From CAVWDU01 sp963753815 (lineage in GTDB: Bacteria; Pseudomonadota; Gammaproteobacteria; Pseudomonadales; Halieaceae), in contig CAVWDU010000007.1 in NCBI GenBank assembly GCA_963753815.1, positions 62,001 through 126,000 on the forward strand: DNA of 64,000 nt. The letters run 5' to 3'. A model generated the notes under the pieces. It saw only the letters and a program-made list of their open reading frames with translations. It was not told where the DNA came from and did no database searches. The stretch's first letter is position 1. Each line of letters opens with the position of its first letter. A program made the translations under genes and the position numbers. This document shows positions 55,053 through 62,570 of this stretch, one piece after another.

Positions 55053-56072
55053 ATGTCTTCCATCAAGGATGTAGCCCGGTTGGCGGGCGTGTCGATCGCG
55101 ACCGTATCGCGCTACCTGAATGACCCCGAATCGATACGCGGTGACAATCGGCGCAACGTCGAGCGGGCGATACGGCGTGCCGACTACGCGCCGAACCGGC
55201 TTGCCCAGAACTTCCGGCGGGGCCGCACCGGCATCATCATGGTGGTCTTGCCGAGCGTGGGGGACCCGTTTTTCAGCGACGTGATGCAGGGTATCTCTCG
55301 AGTCGCCGCCGAGCGCCACTACAGCATACTGATCCGGGAGACCGCGATGAACACGCTGTCACTCGACCAGTACAGCGACATCGTGCTCTCCAAGCAGGCC
55401 GACGGCATCATCCTGCTTGCCAGCACCTGCCCGGCAACGCCGCTGCGGCCGCGAGCGACCGACACACCCCCTGCCCCTATCGTCCTGGGCTGCGAGAATC
55501 TCAGCCCGGAGCTGGGGCCGGTCGCCGCGGTGCGCATTGACAATTACGCGGCGGCGATCGAGGCAACCCGCCACCTGCTGGATCTCGGGCACCGGCGCAT
55601 CGCCTTCGTGAACGGCTGGCGCGGGGCGGCGCTCACCGCGGACCGGGAACGCGGCTTCCGCGATGCCATGGCCTCCGCCGGTCTTGACGTCGACGAGCGC
55701 CGGGTCGTCGAAGGTCAGCTCAGCGCGGCGGGCGCGATGCAAGCGGCGGAACAACTGCTGCAGGACCCGCAACCGCCCACGGCCATCTTCTGCGCGAACG
55801 ACGAAATGGCGATAGGCGCCATGCACGGCATTCGCAGCCACGGTCTCTCCATTCCGGGCGACATTTCCGTCGTCGGGTTTGATGACGTCCGTTACGCCGC
55901 CCTGCTGAACCCGCCACTGACGACGGTGGCACAACCCGGGGAGCTGATCGGCGAGCGCGCCATGGAGCGCATCCTGGCAGCCATCGATAGTAAGGCTGCC
56001 GACCCCACTGTCGAGATCGTGCCGCACCGGCTAGTGGTCCGGAAATCCACCGCTGCCTGCGAAGCGGGCTAG
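55053..56072 (+). CDS. LacI-family transcriptional regulator
   Basis: ATG 55053 has AGGAG about 10 bases upstream. The 339-residue protein has the LacI helix-turn-helix and hinge: SIKDVARLAGVSIATVSRYL, then NRLAQNFRRGRTG. The effector domain is a periplasmic-binding-like fold: SDVMQGISRVAAERHYSILI, DLGHRRIAFVNG, FCANDEMAIGAMHGIRSHG and SVVGFDDVRYAALLNPPLTT. It should bind the palindrome at 54975-54988 and be released by a sugar. Its stop is 2 bases from the converging sugar porter gene. Confidence 0.93.
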   Translation: MSSIKDVARLAGVSIATVSRYLNDPESIRGDNRRNVERAIRRADYAPNRLAQNFRRGRTGIIMVVLPSVGDPFFSDVMQGISRVAAERHYSILIRETAMNTLSLDQYSDIVLSKQADGIILLASTCPATPLRPRATDTPPAPIVLGCENLSPELGPVAAVRIDNYAAAIEATRHLLDLGHRRIAFVNGWRGAALTADRERGFRDAMASAGLDVDERRVVEGQLSAAGAMQAAEQLLQDPQPPTAIFCANDEMAIGAMHGIRSHGLSIPGDISVVGFDDVRYAALLNPPLTTVAQPGELIGERAMERILAAIDSKAADPTVEIVPHRLVVRKSTAACEAG

Positions 56073-56074
56073 CC

Positions 56075-57487
56075 TCAGCCCGGCATGTCCTCCAGCTCGA
56101 CACCCCGGGTTTCGTGGACGAACAGGAAAACGAAGACGGCCGACAGGGCGGCGGAAACCGCATACAACCCGTAGGCGCCGACCAGGCCGATACTGGCCAT
56201 CAGCACGGGAAAGGTCATGGTGATGCTGAAGTTAGCGCCCCACTGGCAAAGACCTGCCACGGCGAGCCCCGAACCGCGGAACTGATTAGGAAACATCTCT
56301 CCCAGCATCACCCACATGACCGGCCCCCAGGAAAAGTTGAAAAACACGACATAGAGGTTGGCTGCTACGAGGGTGAGCATACCCATGCGATCATCGAGTT
56401 GCAGGCGGCCCGCGACCAGTTCACCTGAGGCGAAGCCCAGGACCATCAGTCCCAGGCAAACCGCCATCCCCACCGAACCCAATGCCAGCAGAGGCTTGCG
56501 CCCGATGCGATCGATGGTCAGCAAAGTCACGGTACAGGCGCCGATACTGAGCGCGCCGCTGATCACGTTGATGAGCAGGGCGTCGGACTCGGAAAATCCC
56601 ACCGACTGCCACAGCACCGCACCGTAGTAGAACACGACATTGATGCCGACCAGCTGTTGAAAAACCGCCAGGCCGATCCCCACCCAGATGATGGGCCGCA
56701 CCCTGCCACCGTCGAGCAAATCGCGGAAACGCGGCCGGTGATCAGCGGCGAGCGAGTTTTCAATCTCCGCCAGCTTTTTCTTTCCCAACGCCGCGCCATA
56801 CAGCCGAGTCAGCGTCGCTTGCGCATCCGCCGGCCGCCGCGCCGCCACCTGGTAGCGCGGGCTTTCGGGTATGAACAGCAGCGCCAGCAGGAAAAAGCCG
56901 GCGGGTAGCATCTCCACCCAGAACATCCAGCGCCAGGCCTCGTAGCCAGCCGCGAGGATTTCGGTGGACGACCCGGCGAAGCCGGCAAGAAAGAAGTTGC
57001 ACGAAAAAGAGGCCGTAAGGCCGCATATGATCGCCACCTGTTGCACCGTGACCAACCTGCCTCGGTACTGCGCGGGAGCAATTTCGGCGATATAGGCCGG
57101 CGCCATCACACTCGCAGCGCCCACGGCGAGCCCGCCCACGATACGGTAGAACACGAATTCGGTAGAGCCGGCGGCTATCCCGGAGCCCCAGGCGCTCACC
57201 AGGAAGAGCGCCGCTGAAACCCGCAGCAGGGTGCGGCGGCCGAATCTGTCTGCCAGCCGGCCGGCAAAAAATGCGCCGACCGCGCACCCCAGCAGCATCG
57301 ATGCGACGTTGAACCCCGTGCCGACACTGTCGGAATCGAAGGCGAGGCGCAGGCCGTCCACCGTGCCATTGATGACGCCGCTGTCGTAACCGAACAGGAA
57401 GCCGCCAATGGTGGCCACGCAACTCACCAGGATGACAAAGCCGAGATTCACCGCGCCATCAGCCTCCCTGTCAAAAGTCTTCGTCAC
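56075..57487 (-). CDS. MFS sugar porter (SP family), second copy
   Basis: I choose GTG 57487 because it begins 12 codons before the first conserved segment; ATG 57580 is an alternative. The frame is also open far upstream, through the region antisense to glucokinase, but that extension is not coding. About 470 residues. Signatures: TIGGFLFGYDSGVINGTVDG, RLADRFGRRTLLRV, LFIPESPRYQVAAR, FQQLVGINVVFYYGAVLW and FPNQFRGSGLAVA. Likely H+-coupled hexose or pentose import. Unlike the copy at 26430-27998 it has no large soluble insertion. The gene is convergent with LacI and divergent from glucokinase. Confidence 0.9.
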   Translation of the reverse strand: MTKTFDREADGAVNLGFVILVSCVATIGGFLFGYDSGVINGTVDGLRLAFDSDSVGTGFNVASMLLGCAVGAFFAGRLADRFGRRTLLRVSAALFLVSAWGSGIAAGSTEFVFYRIVGGLAVGAASVMAPAYIAEIAPAQYRGRLVTVQQVAIICGLTASFSCNFFLAGFAGSSTEILAAGYEAWRWMFWVEMLPAGFFLLALLFIPESPRYQVAARRPADAQATLTRLYGAALGKKKLAEIENSLAADHRPRFRDLLDGGRVRPIIWVGIGLAVFQQLVGINVVFYYGAVLWQSVGFSESDALLINVISGALSIGACTVTLLTIDRIGRKPLLALGSVGMAVCLGLMVLGFASGELVAGRLQLDDRMGMLTLVAANLYVVFFNFSWGPVMWVMLGEMFPNQFRGSGLAVAGLCQWGANFSITMTFPVLMASIGLVGAYGLYAVSAALSAVFVFLFVHETRGVELEDMPG

Positions 57488-57685
57488 GTCGGCGCCCGCC
57501 CTGTTTTCCAGTATCGCGTAAACCGAAGCATAAACCCTGCGGGGGGAAATTGCCGTTGCAGTCTGTAGCAGCGGGTCCATCTCAGGGTCGCAGCGGCAAT
57601 AGAGCCCCTCGTGGACAGCGCAGGGCATCTTATTCACAATAACGGCTTCCGGTGAAGACCGCTGGCACGCCAGGCTCCAACTACA

Positions 57686-58669
57686 GTGAAAGATTCGATC
57701 ATCGTCGCCGACGTCGGCGGTACCAATGGCCGCTTCGGCATCGCGCGTTTCCGCGAACGAGAGGTCGAGCTCGAACAGACGGTCAAGTACAGCAACGCCG
57801 GGCTTGGTGGCTTCGCCGACCTGTTGGCGTTGTACCTGGAACAACTGGGTGACTCGGCCCCCCGCGTCGCCTGCTTTGCCGTCGCCGGCCCCAATGACGG
57901 ACGCAGGGGAATGCTCACCAATCTCGGCTGGCAGCTTGATGCGAGCGCACTGGAGCAGCGCTTTGGCCTGGAGGAAGTCCTGTTCGTGAACGACTTCAAG
58001 GCGCTGGCACGTATGGCGACAGAATTGCCGGCAAGCGACACCGTGCTGGTAAAGGAAGGCGCCGGCGACACCCGCGCGCCGGTCTCGGTCATCGGGCCCG
58101 GCACCGGTCTCGGCGTTGCCCTGGTATTGCCAGGGAGAGACGGTCCGGAGACGGTCGGCACCGAGGGTGGGCATATGGCATTTGCGCCCGGCAACGCCCT
58201 TGAGGTCGCTCTCTGGCATCACCTCGCGCGCGACCACGACCACGTCTACACCGAGCTGCTGTTGTCCGGGAACGGCTTGTGCCGTATCAATGACTTCCTG
58301 GTCGCGGAAACCGGGGCCGGAAACGCGGGCCTGACCGCGCCGGAAATCACCGACGCCGCGCTGGCCGGCGAGGCGGAGGGTGTCCGGGCCGTGCATCTCT
58401 TCCTTGCCATTCTCGGCAGCGCCGCCGGCGATGTCGCCCTGTGTCACGGCGCCCTCGGTGGCGTGTACCTCGGTGGCGGTATCGTCCGGCGGGTCATACC
58501 GCTGCTGGAGTCCAGCGACTTCTGCGACCGCTTTGCTGCCAAGGGTCGCATGCGCGATTACATGCGGGATATCCCGGTGCGATTGATCACGGCGGAGCGG
58601 GTCGCGCGGCGCGGGGCGGCCTACCTGTTTCGCCAGCACTGCGCCGCGGTTGACAGCTTTACCGACTAG
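57686..58669 (+). CDS. glk: Glucokinase
   Basis: The 327-residue protein starts at GTG 57686. The phosphate-1 motif IVADVGGTNGRFGIARF, LFVNDFKALARM (catalytic Asp), VIGPGTGLGVALV and the TVGTEGGHMAFAP glucose-binding segment identify bacterial Glk (group A hexokinase). It phosphorylates glucose with ATP to glucose 6-phosphate, the product expected from full hydrolysis of beta-glucan in this locus. It is divergent from the second sugar porter gene and converges on the membrane LytTR gene, with which it overlaps by 11 bases. Confidence 0.93.
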   Translation: MKDSIIVADVGGTNGRFGIARFREREVELEQTVKYSNAGLGGFADLLALYLEQLGDSAPRVACFAVAGPNDGRRGMLTNLGWQLDASALEQRFGLEEVLFVNDFKALARMATELPASDTVLVKEGAGDTRAPVSVIGPGTGLGVALVLPGRDGPETVGTEGGHMAFAPGNALEVALWHHLARDHDHVYTELLLSGNGLCRINDFLVAETGAGNAGLTAPEITDAALAGEAEGVRAVHLFLAILGSAAGDVALCHGALGGVYLGGGIVRRVIPLLESSDFCDRFAAKGRMRDYMRDIPVRLITAERVARRGAAYLFRQHCAAVDSFTD

Positions 58670-59474
58670 CTCGGTTCGCACACCACGCTGTGACAGCCGC
58701 CAGATTGCGGCGACTCACGGGCACCGAATCGCCATTGCTGACCCGCAGCTGGCCCTGGCGACCGACACGCCGCAGGCCGGTCACATGCTGCCCGGCGACC
58801 CAATAGGCCCTGTGTGTCTGCATGCCCAGTTCCGACCCCAGTTCGGCGACGGCGTCGCGCAGGTTGTACAGGACCAGGGCTCGTCCGCGCACGGTAACGA
58901 CCGCCAGGTAGTGTAACTCGGCCTCGAGATAAATGAGCTCTGACAGGTCCTGCAGGGGCACGTTATCGAGAAACGGGGGCGTATGCCCCGGCACGGCAAT
59001 GCCAGGCCCGGCAATGGATTCCGGCTTGGCCACACCATCGCGGCGCAGCCGCAGCCCCAGCAACCAGGGCGCATTAATCGCAAGCCAGCAGATAACCACG
59101 GGCGGAGCGACAGCGGCGAATTCCATGGCCACCTCGGCAGCGAAATCCGATGTGGGGGTTTCCTCCAACAGCCACAGGTCCAACCAGGTGGCAACGGGTG
59201 CGAACAGCAGCGAACCTAACAAGCCCAATACAGCCAACTGCAACCACTGCGACAGACGTTCGAAGGCGGTGAAGTGCGCGAGAGCGACATGGCTGCCGAC
59301 CAGCAGCGCCATCGGGATCAGCGCCTGCAATTGCCACTGCAAAAAATGCAGCAACGTCGAATGACCCTCGACCGGTCCCTCTGCTATGAAGCCGAACAAC
59401 AGCCCGACGGCGACCGCGATGAAACTGAAATAGCGCGCAGGAGTGACTTCTCCCAGCTCGAATTGCCCGTTCAT
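58659..59474 (-). CDS. Membrane-bound LytTR transcriptional regulator
   Basis: ATG 59474 is preferred (AGG about 8 bases upstream); the frame extends to 59615 but that segment overlaps the divergent promoter. The 271-residue protein has about four transmembrane helices (ARYFSFIAVAVGLLFGF, ALIPMALLVGSHVAL, LAVLGLLGSLLFAPV, APPVVICWLAINAPWLLGL) and a cytoplasmic LytTR domain: DLSELIYLEAELHYLAVVTV, MQTHRAYWVAGQHVTGL, GDSVPVSRRNLAAV. One-component membrane LytTR proteins sense signals directly, without a kinase. It is divergent from an outer-membrane barrel gene (113 bases), a likely target. Confidence 0.86.
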   Translation of the reverse strand: MNGQFELGEVTPARYFSFIAVAVGLLFGFIAEGPVEGHSTLLHFLQWQLQALIPMALLVGSHVALAHFTAFERLSQWLQLAVLGLLGSLLFAPVATWLDLWLLEETPTSDFAAEVAMEFAAVAPPVVICWLAINAPWLLGLRLRRDGVAKPESIAGPGIAVPGHTPPFLDNVPLQDLSELIYLEAELHYLAVVTVRGRALVLYNLRDAVAELGSELGMQTHRAYWVAGQHVTGLRRVGRQGQLRVSNGDSVPVSRRNLAAVTAWCANRASR

Positions 59475-59587
59475 ACAAAAACCTGCCCGTTCGTGCAATT
59501 TAATGCAAATCAAAGGGTTAAAGGGCTGCCGAAGCCGTATTGTAAGCGAGGACCGGTTCGAGGTCTGCCAGTAGAGGAAACGATGAC

Positions 59588-60235
59588 ATGAAACACCTGG
59601 TAACAATCTTGACACTCGTCGCCGCCGGCTACCAAACCGCCCATGCCACCGAGCCCGGATGGTACTTGCGCGCCCACGGCGGTCTCAGCGAATTATCGGA
59701 TGTCAGCGGCGATGCAACCGCTATCGATGACACCAGCGGAGGCGTAGACGTTTCGCTGGATACAGGGTTTACTGCCGGCCTCTCAGCCGGCAAGCGGCTC
59801 AATTCTCACTGGTCAGTGGAGTTGGCCTGGGAATACCGGAGCAATGACAGCGAGACGGAAATCGCCGACACGCTCAGCTTCGATGACGGCAATTATGCCG
59901 CCAACGCATTTTACTTTAATGGCCTGTACCACTTCTCTGCCTGGGGAGCCTGGGAGCCCTATATCGGGGCGGGAATCGGCTGGTTGCAGGAGATCGACAT
60001 CGACCTGGAGGACAGCCGCGGCGAACAATCCTACTCTGGCGACGGCGATATCGGCTACCAGCTGTTCGCGGGCACCCACTACTACCTGTCCGACCGGTGG
60101 ATGATCAACGCGGAACTCCGCTACAGCGCCTTCTCCGACCTCGATCTCGAAGCCGAGAGTCGCGGGGGCGGGAGCCTTTCCGGGCTCGACTACGAGCCGC
60201 TAACAGCGCAGATCGGTATCTTGTACCGTTTCTGA
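59588..60235 (+). CDS. Outer-membrane beta-barrel protein
   Basis: ATG 59588, with AGAGGAAA upstream, opens a 215-residue protein with a signal peptide (HLVTILTLVAAGYQTAHA). The rest is eight amphipathic strands in the OmpA-N/OmpW style: WYLRAHGGLSELSDV, TAGLSAGKRLNSHWSVELAW, WEPYIGAGIGWLQEI, YQLFAGTHYYLSDRWMINAE. It ends PLTAQIGILYRF with C-terminal Phe, the usual barrel-assembly signal. The function is unknown. Expression may be controlled by the divergently encoded membrane LytTR protein. Confidence 0.83.
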   Translation: MKHLVTILTLVAAGYQTAHATEPGWYLRAHGGLSELSDVSGDATAIDDTSGGVDVSLDTGFTAGLSAGKRLNSHWSVELAWEYRSNDSETEIADTLSFDDGNYAANAFYFNGLYHFSAWGAWEPYIGAGIGWLQEIDIDLEDSRGEQSYSGDGDIGYQLFAGTHYYLSDRWMINAELRYSAFSDLDLEAESRGGGSLSGLDYEPLTAQIGILYRF

Positions 60236-60338
60236 TTATCCGCGCATAGACTTGCGTCCGCAGCTGGCGGCGTTTGCCCGGCCAGATGCAGCCACCGACT
60301 GCTGCGGCGAGCTGATAACGGGCACATGCGTGAGACGC

Positions 60339-60358
60339 CCCGGCCCGCAGACCGGGGT
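60339..60358. terminator. Possible bidirectional hairpin between convergent genes
   Basis: CCCCGG (60339-60344) pairs with CCGGGG (60353-60358) around an 8-base loop, between the convergent stops at 60235 and 60367. There is no T run on either side, so this is only a weak candidate terminator. Confidence 0.3.
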
Positions 60359-60366
60359 CGCGAGGG

Positions 60367-61422
60367 TCAGCGGGCGCCGGCCCGGGCTGCCGACGCTGAT
60401 GGGCGCTGCTCACGAGATTTCAGGCCGCGCAGGTAGACATGGTCGAGGAAGACCACAGCCATCCAGGCGTAGACGGTGACGGCGACGAACAGCGACATAC
60501 GCATCGCGAAAGCCTTGTAAACGTCCTTGCCGTTGGCGCTGTCGGCCACCGCCGGGCCGAGCAGGATCAGCAGGGTGATCATCACGTTCTGCCAGAAAGA
60601 CGGCGGATAGCGGCTGGGGGAGACACCATACAGCTTGGCGGCGATGTACAGCCCGAACGCCCACATCCACAGGAAAAACATCCACAGGCTGGGCGCGATC
60701 TTCAGGCCGAACCAGAACAGTATGGCCAGCAGCCCCGCCACGAAGGTCGACCCCAGCAGCTCGCGACCCGCTCCCCGAGCGTCCAGCGATGACGCCTGCT
60801 GTCCGAGCGCCACGGTCTTCATGACGGTCGCCAGGTAAGCTGCCGGATTGCTGAGGGCGAGCAGGAATCCGGGATAAACGATCAGGGTGGCGCGCAGCGC
60901 CAGCCAGCGCGACGGAGCAGCGGGTGCCGGCGCCGGTTCGTCGGCGATCTCGTCTTCAGGGAACAGCGGATAAACAATCCACTGGCAGATGACCGCCAGC
61001 ACCACCCCTGTGACCATGCCGGCCACCAGCGCTGTGGCCAGGGTCTGGGATACCACGCCCGCTGTCGAAATAAGCGCTACGCCCACAGTCAAGAGCGTGC
61101 CCACCAGCCCCTTGCCGAGAATCAGGGTCACGTAGTTGCAAACGAACAGCGCGGCAAGCACCAGCAACAATCCCGCCACCGTGTAGTGGGTCAATAGCGG
61201 GGTTAACAGCAACCCCAGCCCGAGCGTCACGGCCACCGCAAGCGCCAGGCCAAGCGTTCCACGCAGGCCCAGCGGCGGCTTGGGTGGCGCCGTCAGCAAA
61301 AAAGCGAACATGGGTGCGAGAAACGGCAGGCTCAGGCCCAGACCGTAAGCCGCAGCCAGGGACAGCGCGACAGTGAGACTGAGACGAAAGACCCGGCGGG
61401 CGGCGATGGGCATCACGCGCAC
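60367..61422 (-). CDS. DUF2955/FUSC-like inner-membrane transporter component
   Basis: The 351-residue membrane protein starts at GTG 61422, directly abutting the HlyD stop. It has about ten hydrophobic segments in two blocks (residues ~10-165 and ~200-335), with a proline/alanine-rich loop between (ADEPAPAPAAPSRW). GLGLSLPFLAPMFAFLLTAP near the start and WMFFLWMWAFGLYIAAKLYG fit DUF2955, related to the aromatic-acid-exporter (FUSC) superfamily. The operon with HlyD and an outer-membrane factor suggests efflux of an aromatic or small toxic compound. Confidence 0.78.
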   Translation of the reverse strand: MRVMPIAARRVFRLSLTVALSLAAAYGLGLSLPFLAPMFAFLLTAPPKPPLGLRGTLGLALAVAVTLGLGLLLTPLLTHYTVAGLLLVLAALFVCNYVTLILGKGLVGTLLTVGVALISTAGVVSQTLATALVAGMVTGVVLAVICQWIVYPLFPEDEIADEPAPAPAAPSRWLALRATLIVYPGFLLALSNPAAYLATVMKTVALGQQASSLDARGAGRELLGSTFVAGLLAILFWFGLKIAPSLWMFFLWMWAFGLYIAAKLYGVSPSRYPPSFWQNVMITLLILLGPAVADSANGKDVYKAFAMRMSLFVAVTVYAWMAVVFLDHVYLRGLKSREQRPSASAARAGAR

Positions 61423-62562
61423 TCAGTAGGCATAGGAGAGGTAGCTCATCAGGCGGATGTGCAGCTTACCCAGCCAGCCCATCAGCCACGCTCCCTCGGA
61501 ATACGCGACGACGGACACCTGGCCGCCCACCCGCAACTGGGCCTGCAACTCGGGGTGCGCCTGCGCATCAAAGCGAAGGTTCACGGGAAAACGCTGGGAC
61601 TGGCGCAGCCAGTCGCGACTGTTTTCGATACTGGGCAGGGTTCCGGGCGGTGGCACCTGCCCCGCGTTGACCCCCAGGCCGATGCTGCTGATTTCTCCCG
61701 GGTAGACCCGGCCCGGCAGCGCGTCGAACAGCATCTCGACCGGCGTGCCCCGCTCGAGCCTGCCCAGGTTGTTCTCGGTGAATTCGGCCCTCACCCAGAC
61801 GTCGCTGAGCGCCACCAGTGTGAGTACGGGTGCGCCGGCAGCGGCATAGACACCGACGTCGGCACGCAGATCGGTGATGACGCCGCTCGACGAGGCCGTT
61901 ACCACCGTCCGTTCCAGGTCGAGTTGCGCCTGCTCGACCGCCGCCTCCGCGACCTTGAGTTGCGTATTGTCCTCACCATCGCCGCCCTTCTGTTCGATCG
62001 CCTGTTGAATCGCCGAGCGCGCCGACGCAACGCCCGCCCGGGCCTGGTCGAGGCTGGCCCGGGACACCTCCAGTCGGCGGGTGGAAATCGTGCCGGGATC
62101 CTCCTCCCGGAGGCGTTCCAGTCTGCGCGTATCCTGTTCAGCCTTGACGAGATTGGCCTCGGCAGACTGCAGATTGGCCCGTGCCGCCGCCACGGCGGCA
62201 TTACCCGCTCCGACCTGGCGGCGGGTATTCTCGAGGTCCGATCGTGCTTTTGCGAGCGCGAGCTGATACTGGGCGGCATCGAGCCGGAATAACTGTTCGC
62301 CGGCCTCTACACGCTGGTTATTTGCAACCCGAACTTCCTGCACGACACCAGACACCTGGGGCGCGACCCCCACGACATAGGCCTGGATGCGCGCCTGATC
62401 GGTATACGGCGCCAGTCGATCCGACAACAGGTACCAGATAAGGCTGAGGGCGATCAAGCCGGCGACATAAAGACTGCCTCGCCTGACTGCAGCCGAGCCT
62501 TGATCCGGCTCGCCTGCCTCTGGTTCGATGACCTCAGTTTCACTGCTGCTTTCCGTCGTCAT
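61423..62562 (-). CDS. HlyD/EmrA-type membrane-fusion protein
   Basis: ATG 62562 gives 379 residues; an upstream in-frame extension overlaps the end of the outer-membrane factor gene. An N-terminal anchor (SLYVAGLIALSLIWYLL) is followed by a lipoyl-like half (AYVVGVAPQVSGVVQEVRV), a long alpha-helical hairpin coiled coil (residues ~110-215, Ala/Glu/Arg rich), the second lipoyl half and a beta-barrel domain (SDVWVRAEFTENNLGRL). It bridges the inner-membrane DUF2955 protein and the outer-membrane factor. The gap to the preceding outer-membrane gene is 8 bases, so the three genes are co-transcribed. Confidence 0.88.
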   Translation of the reverse strand: MTTESSSETEVIEPEAGEPDQGSAAVRRGSLYVAGLIALSLIWYLLSDRLAPYTDQARIQAYVVGVAPQVSGVVQEVRVANNQRVEAGEQLFRLDAAQYQLALAKARSDLENTRRQVGAGNAAVAAARANLQSAEANLVKAEQDTRRLERLREEDPGTISTRRLEVSRASLDQARAGVASARSAIQQAIEQKGGDGEDNTQLKVAEAAVEQAQLDLERTVVTASSSGVITDLRADVGVYAAAGAPVLTLVALSDVWVRAEFTENNLGRLERGTPVEMLFDALPGRVYPGEISSIGLGVNAGQVPPPGTLPSIENSRDWLRQSQRFPVNLRFDAQAHPELQAQLRVGGQVSVVAYSEGAWLMGWLGKLHIRLMSYLSYAY

Positions 62563-62570
62563 AACGGCCC

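Noticed and set aside
54867..55319. Upstream extension of the GH43 frame
   Set aside because: It would cross the operator and the LacI coding region; the family N-terminus begins right after ATG 54866.
57488..58681. Extension of the sugar porter frame upstream over the glucokinase gene
   Set aside because: The extension lacks MFS features and is antisense to a well-supported glucokinase; the porter's conserved N-terminus begins after 57487.
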